Of a stretch of 64,000 bases of DNA, positions 24,931 to 64,000 are shown one piece after another. The notes under the pieces are model-generated. The model had not been told where the DNA came from. It saw only the letters and a list, made by a program, of their open reading frames with translations, and ran no database searches. The stretch comes from Berghia stephanieae (lineage: Eukaryota > Mollusca > Gastropoda > Nudibranchia > Aeolidiidae): NCBI GenBank assembly GCA_034508935.3, contig CM067444.1, forward strand, positions 17,203,266 to 17,267,265. Reading direction: 5' to 3'. A program made the position numbers and the translations under genes. Within the stretch, counting starts at the first letter, position 1. Every line of letters starts with the position of its first letter.

Positions 24931-27900
24931 ACCATAATTTTTAGAACCTATCCACAATGATTGAGTAGCTGCTCTGTGCATCCCCATGGTATGGTCAATA
25001 AAAGAGCAACAAGATGACAGGTAAGTCATGGCCCTTAATGTTTCAGACTTCATAATTCGTGTCTAGATAATGAATAACAAAAGTATATTGAATGGAAGCT
25101 TCAATTCAATAAATGAAAACAGATATGTGGACGTTTCAGGTTTCCCCTTTATCAACAAAACACAATAAATACAACAACAAAGATGAATAAGAGAATGGCG
25201 TTGTTAAAAATCTTACTTGAACAGTGTCCTGGTACTTGCAAAACTTAAAATTTCTCCTCTGACAATTCCAATACCCCTGTCATCAGATGCATTGAGCTGA
25301 AAATGTTATAAAATATCATCTTAACACAGTGTGTTGCAAAGATAACTTCAGATTAGATTACATAAAAAAGTAATTTCATCCCTAAGCGAGGAAAGGATTA
25401 GGTACACAAAATACATTTCTTCTAAGAAATGGGAATTGGCAAGCTTGTTGTTATATTTGCTTTTATGTAACATACCCCCCCCCCCCCTTTTCTTTACCAA
25501 TCCATCTCAGTCTGAGCTTTTTAGGATAAAGATTACTAAACTGAATGCTAATTAAAGTTGATTAGATTGTGAGTATTTGTATTGCTAGAGTTTAGATTGA
25601 AGCATTCTGATAATCTTCGCTTGAAGGTGTCTTTGTGTTCACATAAGTTTCAGGAAAAGCGTAATAGTGCGGTGTACAAATGAAAACTTGAAGATGTTTG
25701 AGTTTTCAGATTGCTGTTTGAGTGTTTTTGAGTGGATTAACCTTAGACAACAGGAATGTAATTGTAGGTCTAGTTGCTCTGGTGGGATGGCCGTCATTTT
25801 GTTTCAATTTTAAACACAAGAGTTAACTGTTGCTCTTTCCATCTGTCTTGTAAGGGAGACAATCTAAGATGTGTTATCATGTCTGTTCAATGCGAATGGA
25901 GGCTGTGGTCATTGTAGAGGAGATCAATCTGCATCGGGCTTGCTAAGAGAACTCCCCACTGGCTTCCCATTGAGAAATGCACAGAATATAAGAAGATCTA
26001 TACTATTTGTTTTTAAATCACTGCACTCTGATTGTCCTGGATACATTAATGACATGTTTAAATTCCACGTCCCATCTAGAAATCAGAGATCAAAGTCTGA
26101 TAATCACATACTTGTGAAGCCAAAAATGACTCGCAAAATTGGCGAGCATGCATTTGAATGGCACCCCTTATCTGGAACTCCCTTCCACGATATATCAGAG
26201 ATAGTAATGATGCAGAATTCTTTAAAAACCATCTCAAAGCGTTTCTTTTTAATATGTAACAATGTAGAATTATATTGCATGTTTGAGTGGTTCTATGTTC
26301 AAGTAAAAGTAGCTACATTACTATATAGACCTCCACTCTTAATGTTATTCTTGTGTCTCTAATTTTATGACTCTTAAAATTTTGACAACAGTCCTCAGAA
26401 ATGTAAAGGGTTCTTTGAGTGTCAACTATGATCAAGTATTGTAAAACCACTTACGTTTTAGTTTACTTCTATTTTGCTTATAAATAAGTGGGATAAATAC
26501 TACAATATAACTATATTTTAGAGCATTAAAAAATTTTTAGAACCTATTAGCTCTTAAACAATAGGATACGATTAAACAATACGATATAAAAACGCCTTTG
26601 TTGGTTTTTAAAAGAATATCTCATAAAGATGCACTCGAAGTATCGAAATATTCTTTATTTCTTAATTCAGAATCAGTGCATAATTAATAAAATAGAATTT
26701 GTATGTACATACAGCAATATAAGAAACTTGCGAGTGTAGTTGATCAACAATGTAAGTCACTGTGGGGACATTGATGAAAAGGGACAAATAAAGAGAAAAA
26801 TACAAGCAAGGGAGTCCAATGGAAGTGATGATCATCAAGAGAGTTCTGCAAGACATGTCATTTTAAAGTGGAGAACACATTGCTTATCACAAAATTTCAA
26901 TATGCCTGAGAATGATCAGAAATAAATGATACATCCTTTTTTGGCAAGTGCATTTTCACTGTCAAGCTGTTGTCTGCATGTTTGAAATTTAGAGGGGAAC
27001 TAAACAAGAAAAAAACAAACAACAATCAATAAATAAATTTGATTTTCTCCTACCTCTAATACCATGGATGTGAATTCTTTAGGCGAATAGAGCTGCTTGG
27101 CTACAGCCAAAATTGTACTTGTTTTACCAGTTCCAGGTGGACCGTAGAATAAAAGATGAGGCAGACGGTCTTCTTCTACAAACTTGCCAACTGGTATCAA
27201 TAACAAATTAATAAATCCATTCAAAATGTTAATGGGACAAATATAACTTAACAAATTTTTAATAAATATTGTAAATCAAAATTTACCAAAGCATAAATAT
27301 GATTACAAATGTGATATAATCATTGTCCTTAAAATTTCAATGGATAAAAATAAAAGAAATAATTCGATATATCTTTCCTCGATTCAAACTTCAAGAAAAT
27401 TTTGAAGATATGATACATTTTAAATATCATTCCTTGCATTTAACATATTATCGAAAAGAAAACCACTTTAGCAATTAAAACTCAATTTTTTAATATCCCA
27501 AACTCAACAAATACCCACTTGTTGTAATGATGTCTTTATGTGAAATAAGATCATCAAGCTGCTTGGGTCGATACTTTTCCACCCTAAGAAATATACACAT
27601 AAAAAAAAAAAAACAATTCATCAGAACCTTAAAAAAAATAAAATATATATATATAAAATAAATAAATCAAAAGATCTGAGCCCCCCCCCCCACCCCCTGA
27701 GTTGGAAAACAATGCAAGATTTTTGTTTATTAATGCCAGACTTTTCTCTCCTCAGCATGCTCTTTGCAGTTTCAATTACTTTGTATAGACCTGTAAATGA
27801 GCTCTATAAAAATTGACTGAAACTCTTCGACAAACTGAAGATTCAATTATTTTTTTAAAAATAAGGGCATCATTGGAGAGGAGAGTGATAAATACAATAC

Positions 27901-28520
27901 ATTAAAATAGTGGGTGTTATTTCTAACTGGAAGTATGTCTGCCATAATTTGATGTAGAAGGAATGCTAAATAAGCATGTCATTCATATAGGTAAAGATGA
28001 CTTCATCAAAATCATATTCCTGCCTCTGGAATTTTTTTGACATAGTCAGAAAAATAATCACCATTATCATCTTTAACTTCTAGCCATGACCTATTGAATT
28101 TATTCCTCACATCTTTATCGATGCTCGACAAGTCTGAATTGCGATCCACGAACAGCTAAGCCATTGTGAGAACATTAGAATAATGTAGCAATGAGCAAAC
28201 TTGATTTTCAATCAGTAAATGACAGAAAAAAAAAACTTATATAAATATGACTTCTGGCCAATACACTGAATTATTAAGAAGAAGTAAATTATCAAGAAGA
28301 AACTTCGGCAGGCGTAGGTAGCGGAAAAATTCAAAGAATCGAAATGAAGGTAAATCGCCTCAAAACAGCAAGCTCACTTGGGCTTGAGCAAAACAATGGC
28401 AGAAAACGTCCTGATTTGCACGGGAATTAATTAGGCTACTTACCATTGTTCCTTATAATCAGGTACCCAATCAGTGAAGAAACGGTCAACCAGTTTGTTT
28501 ACAACGTGAGGCAATCGAAA
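15287..28520 (-). CDS. RFC5: Replication factor C subunit 5 (whole gene)
   Basis: Small AAA+ subunit of the nuclear clamp loader that places PCNA on primer-template DNA; also part of RFC-like checkpoint complexes. Exons on the minus strand: 27583-27519, 27190-27054, 25296-25217, 24008-23935, 21590-21431, 20062-19851, 18072-17995, 16953-16899 and 15386-15287. All junctions are GT-AG and the frame is continuous for 319 residues after the Trp of WVEKYRP, close to my memory of human RFC5. Visible motifs: WVEKYRP, Walker [10 protein letters not shown], Walker B ILDEADAM, the SRC motif SRCTRFRF, and a helical C-terminal collar. Assignment to RFC5 rather than RFC2/4 rests on [18 protein letters not shown] and the C-terminal end DLIAKEAV. 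The N-terminal exon is unresolved; the upper bound given is approximate. Confidence 0.93.
16899..16953 (-). CDS. RFC5: RFC5 exon
   Basis: A 55-bp exon between GTTTACAG and GTAAGT. Encodes [18 protein letters not shown], part of the collar domain. Confidence 0.9.
17163..17661 (-). mobile_element. 0.5-kb retroposon R, copy 2
   Basis: Same element as 12102-12615, inside an RFC5 intron. Target-site duplication AGTACCAGGTT at 17152-17162 and 17662-17672. The (AAAC)n tail lies at the low-coordinate end. About 499 bp. Confidence 0.8.
17995..18072 (-). CDS. RFC5: RFC5 exon
   Basis: A 78-bp exon encoding [20 protein letters not shown] and the residues AYIHR. Acceptor GATTCAG, donor GTACGT. Confidence 0.9.
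18360..18753. repeat. GTG/GAT-rich simple repeat
   Basis: Irregular trinucleotide repeat in an RFC5 intron, mainly GTG and GAT units, including a pure (GAT)n near 18578-18620. It leads into the minisatellite at 18754. Confidence 0.85.
18754..19101. repeat. Minisatellite, four units of 82-94 bp
   Basis: Units 18754-18840, 18841-18925, 18926-19007 and 19008-19101. Each has GATGACTATG, a (GTG)n of varying length, TAGGATTTTTAA, TCACTTTTCCCAGCCCCCTG, TGGTCCGTTAAAAGGAC and GGGCT. Units 1 and 3 read GACGAGGG while 2 and 4 read GACAAGGG, suggesting the array grew by duplicating a two-unit block. Confidence 0.9.
19851..20062 (-). CDS. RFC5: RFC5 exon
   Basis: A 212-bp exon encoding [36 protein letters not shown] and the stretch to [15 protein letters not shown]+ lid and start of the collar. 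The donor splits the codon after AAC. Confidence 0.93.
21431..21590 (-). CDS. RFC5: RFC5 exon
   Basis: A 160-bp exon encoding [38 protein letters not shown] and the stretch to HVIAEEG. Holds the SRC (arginine finger) motif. Donor GTATGC, acceptor CTGCAG. Confidence 0.93.
21906..21998. repeat. 31-bp tandem repeat, three units
   Basis: Three consecutive copies of a pyrimidine-rich unit containing GCCCATTACATTTC (third copy TCCCATTACATTTC), with a period of 31 bases, in an RFC5 intron. Confidence 0.8.
22405..22665 (-). mobile_element. SINE family B copy
   Basis: Minus-strand head GATAGTTCAGTTGGTGGAGCA (box A). The body has AGACTAGTGTCTTATC, and the 3' end contains AGCTTAATGGCTCTGAC. Lies in the RFC5 intron between exons 23935 and 21590. 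Confidence 0.8.
23038..23250 (+). mobile_element. SINE family C copy
   Basis: tRNA-like head with AGGGCAGCAGTCTTTGCCTC and GAGTTTGAATACC (box B). The body has CTATGTGGCCTTGAGGAAGT and CTTGTCCTAGCTC, with a tail GGGACGAATAAAGGGAATTT. The same head and body occur on the minus strand at 56196-56326, and a related tail at 55877-55975. Confidence 0.65.
23935..24008 (-). CDS. RFC5: RFC5 exon (Walker B)
   Basis: A 74-bp exon encoding [20 protein letters not shown] and NALRR. Walker B DEAD with the following sensor helix. Confidence 0.93.
24869..24930. repeat. (AAT)n microsatellite
   Basis: About 60 bases of AAT repeat within an RFC5 intron. Confidence 0.95.
25084..25212 (+). mobile_element. Single arm of the 9280-type hairpin family
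   Basis: TTGAATGGAAGCTTCAATTC, AATAAATGAAAACAGATA, TGTGGACGTTTC, TTTATCAACAAAAC and GATGAATAAGAGAATGG match one arm of the hairpin at 9280-9579. It ends only a few bases from the RFC5 exon at 25217. Confidence 0.6.
25217..25296 (-). CDS. RFC5: RFC5 exon
   Basis: An 80-bp exon encoding [20 protein letters not shown] and STRTLF. Acceptor TTTTCAG, donor GTAAGA. Confidence 0.93.
25850..26300 (+). mobile_element. LINE fragment (CR1/L2-like C-terminus)
   Basis: The + frame carries [48 protein letters not shown] and [10 protein letters not shown]. This is the typical C-terminal tail of CR1/L2-type LINE polyproteins. 5'-truncated: the reverse transcriptase is absent. Lies in an RFC5 intron on the opposite strand to the gene. 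Confidence 0.7.
27054..27190 (-). CDS. RFC5: RFC5 exon (Walker A)
   Basis: A 137-bp exon encoding [38 protein letters not shown] and FTSMVLE. Contains the P-loop. Donor GTAGGA. Confidence 0.95.
27519..27583 (-). CDS. RFC5: RFC5 exon, first secure one
   Basis: A 65-bp exon starting with the last base of a Trp codon and encoding [20 protein letters not shown]. Acceptor TTCTTAG, donor GTGGGT. Confidence 0.93.
28444..28520 (-). CDS. RFC5: RFC5 possible first exon (start codon missing)
   Basis: A strong donor (CAATG then GTAAGT) joins in frame to give EQ-W-VEKYRP, as RFC subunits require. Upstream the frame reads [24 protein letters not shown], with no Met before an in-frame TAG. The leader does not resemble known RFC5 N-termini. 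Either another exon supplies the Met, a base is missing here, or the real first exon is elsewhere. The 5' limit given is arbitrary. Confidence 0.4.
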
Positions 28521-29179
28521 TGTGCTTGTAGCAATCTATCCTAACTTTCGATTTGAAGGTGTCTACATAACATTCGCAATTTACTTTATCATACTTTGAG
28601 ACTCGCCAGGTAAATGTGGTCAATTTTGGCTTAGATGAAACAGTGAAATTTATCGCTCGGTGGCTCAGTTATAAATGGCTACAGTTGGGATCACGACAGG
28701 TTTGGAAAGTGAAAAAATAATTTAACGAAGGATGTGTGAAAATACCCAGGGATGTGTTCAGACACCCCTTTTATAAAAAGCGTCGCTTAGTCTTGGCAAT
28801 ATATACATCGTTAATATAAACGGTCCCCATGAGCTACGCGTAGCGCTGTGGAACACTCCTAATTACTTTACGGTCATTCGACTACGATTTGTGAATTCTT
28901 TTTTTATTTTAATTTCTTTCTTTCTTTCTTTCCTTTTTTTAAATATTTGAATTTGACAAATTGACTAATTTCAGTTAATTGACTGAGAATTTACAGGTCT
29001 ATTTGTATTAGCCGAGGTGTTTGGTTAAGAATCATTTTGAATGAGAGGTAGTAGAGTCAAATAGAAAACAAAGGGGACTTTTAAAGTTTTCATTAGATCA
29101 GGCATCACTGCATCTGTGGTGCATTATGTCACTAAAATATTGCTTTGATTGCCTAAAAATGAAACAAAATGTAGACATT
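28521..29179. promoter_or_regulatory. RFC5 upstream region, likely promoter side
   Basis: Lies 5' of RFC5. Contains a 12-bp perfect palindrome GCTACGCGTAGC (about 28834-28845) with an ACGCGT core. No CpG island and no exon recognised. Regulatory use is inference only. Confidence 0.3.
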
Positions 29180-29296
<117 letters not shown>

Positions 29297-29297
<1 letters not shown>

Positions 29298-31190
29298 CGT
29301 AAATTCTATAGCGCCCCTTTCCACCAAACGGGCTCAGAAGCGCTGATACATATATGCACATGCGTTCATATATATCATTCAACAAAAGCAATAAAATCAC
29401 TTACAGAAAACTGAATGGAAATACTCTGTCCTCAGAGGACAGAGAATTACGGTATCTGGTGTCCGCTGAAAGAGCATCCACATAGAAGGAGCAGAATATG
29501 CGTAATGTGAAAAATTTGACTTAGAAATCAAACGGTTCAAGTACAAGGAAGTAGATGTGCAGAAAGAGCGATTCGGATCGTAGATAGAAAGTAGAGATGA
29601 CGAGTAGTGGGGAGCAGTGCCATGGATGTACTTGAAATAGTAACAGGCAAGTTTGTAAGCAATCGGCTTCTTCACAGGAAGCCAATGCAATGACTGCAAG
29701 ACTGGAGTGATGTGATTGGACATTTTTTATTTGGTAACAATACGAGCAGCTTTATTTTGGAGTAGCTGCAGTCTTGCAATCAAGCTGTTTGGCAACCCGT
29801 AGAGGAGGGAGCTGCAATAGTCGTCTAGAGGCAATCAGTGAGTGAATTAGAATTTTGTATGCATCTTCATCGATAAGGTTCCGCATGCGTCTTCATCAAT
29901 AAGGTTCCGCAGGTGTCCAACGAGTGAATAGTGGATATTTTGATATAATTTTGAGCAGTTCCAAAAATTTATCTAAATACAAGATGACAGTATTGCCTTT
30001 TTTCACGAACACAATGAGTTCGGTCTTGTCGTCATTAAACTTGAGATTGTTCGCTGATTTTTTGTACTAAGTCTGATAGAGTACTTTTAACAGATTCACA
30101 ATCGTTCAAAGACATTTGACAATAAAATTGTGTGTCATCTGCATAAATATGATGTTTGACACCATGAATCACCAACACATTGCTCAAAGGATCAATGTAC
30201 ATTGTGAAGAGGTATGGGCCTCACACAGATCCTTGAGGGACACCGTAATTGAACACAGTTTGGTTTGGACAGAGTGCCGTTTACTGAAATCTTCTGTATA
30301 TGTTTGAACAGATAACCGGAAAACCAATTTAATACCGTGCCTTTTATCCCAAAACAGTGTTGTAGTCGATGCAGTAGAATTCCGTAATGCACAGTGTCAA
30401 ATGCAGTGCTTAGGTCGAGAAGAATCAGCACTACATTCTCCTTCTGATCAAGGTACCTGACGATGTCGTTGTGCACCCGGTTGTTTGTTTTTGTTTTGTT
30501 TTTAAGGGTTTTACGGCGCTCGCAACACATTAAGGTCATATCAGCGCCAGTAAAAAGGATGAAAATGGGATAGTAAAAAGTTCTAGAATTACAATAAAGC
30601 ACCCAAGAAAAAGTAAGACATAGGAGAACTGGGAACAAATAGGGATCAGGGAAGACAAAGGGAATTGGTTCAAATAGGAAACAGACGTAGATTCCAAAAG
30701 CACTCTATCAAAGTACTTAGTTTGAGATTACCTAAAAGTCTCATCCAGACACAAGCACAGGTCCCCGCTAAGAGGAACACACTCAAATGTTTTACAAATC
30801 ATAATATATAATATAAAGAAGGCATAATACAGTGCATAACAAAGAGATGATTTACAATGAAAAAAATATCTCCCAAAACTAACTATACATTCGACTGTTT
30901 TCCTCTCAGCCAGGGCATCTGGCCAGGACCAGGACAAAACCAAGTAATCTCATTCCAAGACAAAGACAGAAAGCATGTTGGAAAACAGATATAAGGGGAT
31001 AGAAGACACAGTGTGTACCTCCCTGCCCGCTATGGGAGGTCAGGATCCCCACCCAGGCACCTGGTTGAATGGCCTGATCGATAAGCAGATTGGAAATTGG
31101 AACATATGTTGTTTTTGGCGATGAGGTCTTGTAAAATCTGATTGATATACATCTTAATAAAAACCATTGACAAGGGAATCATATTTTACC
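29297..31190 (-). mobile_element. L2/CR1-like LINE, with retroposon R inserted
   Basis: Minus-strand pieces in order: SNFQSAYRSGHST (31120-31067), VHNDIVRYLDQKENVVLILL and DLSTAFDTVHYGILLHRLQH (below 30473), a GVPQGSV-like motif broken by a TGA near 30223, HHIYADDTQFYC near 30150, and HITPVLQSLHWLPV near 29710. The element is decayed, with several frame breaks, and has an (ATT)n tail at 29180. Retroposon R copy 3 interrupts the reverse transcriptase at 30484-31056. Confidence 0.85.
30484..31056 (-). mobile_element. 0.5-kb retroposon R, copy 3
   Basis: Flanked by an 11-bp duplication, GCACCCGGTTG (30473-30483) and GCACCTGGTTG (31057-31067), with one difference. Same orientation and ends as the copies at 12102 and 17163. 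About 573 bp, slightly longer through an internal duplication near 30600-30660. Confidence 0.8.
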
Positions 31191-32640
31191 ATGGAAGGTT
31201 GTTTGATGACTGTGATTCTTTACTCATTATCCACCTGATATCTTGTCTCTTTCGCTGACAACAAAAAACCTCCAAACCAACTCTGCTGTAGGCTCTCAGA
31301 TTTAAATCTTCTTTCCACCTGTTCTCTCTTGAGATTCAAATTCTGACCAAAAAAAAATTTTAAAATTAATAATAATAAAACAAGAAATAAATAAAATTAT
31401 ACACATCAAGCAATTGAGGGATTCAAACAGTTCAGTAGGTAAACCCTATGTGTCTTGCACATTCTTTTTAAAGATGATTCAAGTTACTCATGCTGATATC
31501 AATCAGTGAGACCTCTTTCTAACTAGAAGAGTTCTACTTTCATTTTCAATGCATTCACAAACTGAGGCAATGGCAATGGTCGCTGTGCTATGAATTTGTA
31601 AAGTCCGTGTATTCAAATTCCTGTCAATATTGATCAATAAATCACTGATAAATGTCCACTTTCTTTCAGCCTTATTATAACTCAAATTGATTTGTAATTC
31701 TAAAAAAAAAAATGTATATTTTCTTATGGAGCATCTATATGCCTATTTGATCTTCATATTGATATGAGGCAATATATTCTCATTATATGTTGTGTCGTAT
31801 ATCATAGCATTAATTCCTCTAGTTAAATTTTAGATCCCTAATGCATTGCTTTCAGTATGTTTCACTTTCTAAAATTGTGCCATTTATAAAAAGGAGTTAT
31901 GACCTTTAACGAACGCCATCAAGGAAGGAAAGTTAATAATAAAAGATATGACTTTTCAAAAATCAAAAATTGACAAGAAGCTGGGGTAGAGCTAAAAGCA
32001 GAAAGTTCATTTTTTGACAAAATATTCTTTTTAGCAAACCTCAATTGCTTCGATCCCAGCACGAGTATAAGTTAAATGTAGTTTGCTTTTTTCCCCCTCT
32101 GTTTCTACAAAGTCAAAGTAGTAATTTGGTAGCTGTATCTGTTAGATCTGATGGAAAGTACTACTTTGAGACAGACTTACAAACTTACATTTACAACCTA
32201 TCCACAAAGGGTAAGCATCAATTAATACTACAAGCTGTTTAAACCTTTCCTAGCCAACTTTAATGAATGTCAAAATTATAATAAGTCACATCGTCAGTGG
32301 AGCTGCCACCAACTTCACAAAATAACATTTTCAATTTGTTTACAATGCAGATCAAGTAGAAGTGAAATTTAAAAATATATATATATATGCAAATATATTA
32401 TATGCCCTTTGAACTTGAAGCAAACCTATATTGTCAACTTACATTATCTCAGTGTCATTGTCATTGTCATAATAAGTACACATATATCCGTCTAAATCAA
32501 ATACTAACCTAATATTAACATCATAAAATTGTAAAGTTCAGTTTGAGTTTGTAATTGTAAGTTAAAAGTTAAAGGTTTTTTAAAAAAAAATTTAATTGTC
32601 CATGTCCAATTTCATAATTCAAACATCACCTCAGAAGAGA
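31191..32640. other. Non-coding spacer between RFC5 and KSR
   Basis: AT-rich. A family-B SINE fragment at 32095-32166 (TTTGGTAGCTGTATCTGTTA, GAAAGTACTACTTTG). No exon recognised. Confidence 0.5.
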
Positions 32641-32647
32641 CTACATT

Positions 32648-32648
<1 letters not shown>

Positions 32649-32730
<82 letters not shown>
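32649..32730. repeat. (GA)n microsatellite
   Basis: About 80 bases of pure GA. Confidence 0.95.
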
Positions 32731-32732
<2 letters not shown>

Positions 32733-33163
32733 CTCACTGCTGGAAATGGAAATTGAGGAGAGACCTCGAACCTGATCGATTCGGACCAGGTCAAGCGAGA
32801 AGGTACATTCAAGTTAAAACATCTCATTTACATATTCGGCAAATAGTGAAAATCAAATGGATTACTGTTATTAAACGGGAGTAAGTATGTGTTGGAATTA
32901 TAGAGACAAGAATTTATGTTTTCATTGATCCATAGCAGTCAACATTTCCCGGCAAAACAATCATCAAGGAAGCGAAACTAGAACGTACTACGGATTTTTC
33001 CGGAAATCAACAGTCGTTACTAGGGGGAGTCTTACTGCATTTATGAGTGCGCTAAAAGAAGATGAATATTCTTTCTTATAAAATACGCTTTTACGACTTT
33101 CAAAGAGCGTGCAAACCAATTATTTCCATATAAAATGACGTTATCTTTGCTATTAACAGTAAA

Positions 33164-33526
33164 ACTGAAAGTGAAAATGCAAAAGTGAAAGTAGAGGAAA
33201 CAAAATCTCACGAGATGTAGACATCGGAAACGATTAATTTTCTTCCGTCTTCAATATGGCTACTGCTGAGTAACATAAACAGTGGAGATAAGGTCGATAC
33301 CGATACTAGACTTCGATTGTGTAGAGATAAAAACAATATTTTTTCGATATTCTCTATGTGTAAAAAATTGTGAATTTACAAGATGCTATAAGAAAAGGGA
33401 ACTTTATTTCACAAAAGAACAATACTAAATGAACATCTACATGAATTGGATCGGAAATTGCCTTTTATTTTGTATCTATGATAAGTAGAAAAAGATGCTA
33501 TAAGTTCAAGGTTCTCATTGACGTCA
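33164..33526 (+). promoter_or_regulatory. KSR upstream region with IRF-like and CRE-like sites
   Basis: CTGAAAGTGAAAATGC at 33165-33180 and AAGTGAAAGTAGAGGAAAC just after fit the GAAANNGAAA core of interferon-regulatory-factor sites. TGACGTCA at 33519-33526 is a perfect CRE/ATF palindrome about 200 bases before the KSR start codon. The sites are visible; their use is inferred. Confidence 0.35.
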
Positions 33527-33728
33527 TTACACATTTTCTAATTTGATAAATTATATATCGTTAATTTCGATATTCTAAAATGTCGATTTATGAGAACTGA
33601 TCATAATAATCAGACTTTGTTTTTACTTACACCCAATATTTTGCTTGTTATGGAGTAATATGTAACTGTACAGGTATCTAGTTGGGGAAAGCATGATTGC
33701 TCATTTTGATTTATCTTGAAACATTAAA

Positions 33729-63838
<30,110 letters not shown>

Positions 63839-64000
63839 CCCCTAACCCCTATTCTTTGGCTGTGGCAATTGAGTTTAATTATTAGCATGCCTGTTTGCTT
63901 GTTTGCTATACTACTCTGTGCGTGTATTTATTACTATGTGTGTGTACTTGTAGATCAAAGCGGGTGTGGAGATTATGTTTGGAGTGCTTGTGTTCAAAGT

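Noticed and set aside
25871-26362. Possible host gene (163 codons)
   Set aside because: Matches LINE C-terminal words ([22 protein letters not shown]) and has no gene context.
28834-28845. ACGCGT palindrome as a proven cell-cycle box
   Set aside because: One short palindrome is expected by chance often enough; only noted in the promoter-side entry.
29397-29723. Possible host gene on minus strand (108 codons)
   Set aside because: HITPVLQSLHWLPV is the C-terminal motif of L2/CR1 LINEs.

Overview
This is animal nuclear DNA: AT-rich, with large introns and a dense load of LINEs, tRNA-derived SINEs, foldback elements and microsatellites. The host proteins are metazoan, and the repeat style (SINE tails ending GCGCTATATAAA, L2/CR1-like LINEs with (ATT)n tails, many poly-C/G runs) suggests a marine invertebrate, perhaps a mollusc or another lophotrochozoan. 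That placement is inference; nothing in the window fixes the species.

Three host genes are supported. (1) On +, the 3'-terminal coding exon (9698-10413) of a protein with a LIAT1-like block ([10 protein letters not shown] then [11 protein letters not shown]); its upstream exon(s) are not securely located. (2) On -, RFC5, a small subunit of the clamp loader replication factor C, as nine solid exons from 27583 down to 15287. A possible first exon ends at 28444, but the start codon was not found. (3) On +, a full kinase suppressor of Ras (KSR) gene from ATG 33729 to TGA 63838, with 21 constitutive exons plus alternative versions of one exon. It encodes the N-terminal CC-SAM region, a Pro/Ser linker with KSHESQ, a C1 zinc finger, the FNFP motif and a pseudokinase-type domain. 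RFC5 and KSR are divergently transcribed and separated by about 5 kb of repeat-rich DNA.

The most interesting signal is in KSR. Two consecutive exons, 45272-45352 and 47972-48055, each encode the first half of the C1 zinc finger with identical splice phases and the same cysteine spacing. The first looks KSR-like and the second RAF-like, so the gene may switch C1 type by alternative splicing. The KSR coding sequence also shows three reading-frame breaks, each at or beside a short C or T run, which look more like assembly errors than gene death.

Mobile DNA, region by region: 1.4-3.9 kb holds a SINE, a palindromic MITE and a TTAA-flanked MITE. 4.6-7.8 kb holds a nearly intact APE-type LINE on -. 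8.1-9.6 kb holds a foldback element with a tRNA-like core, a SINE carrying a TA-flanked MITE, and a long hairpin. Three copies of a roughly 0.5-kb retroposon with clear target-site duplications lie at 12.1, 17.2 and 30.5 kb; the last is inside an L2/CR1-like LINE. KSR intron 1 contains 1.6 kb of almost G-free CCA/CAT/CTA satellite with a higher-order period of about 445 bp. KSR introns 5-18 hold many copies of SINE families A, B and C, some nested. No LTR, retroviral or Polinton-like element was recognised.
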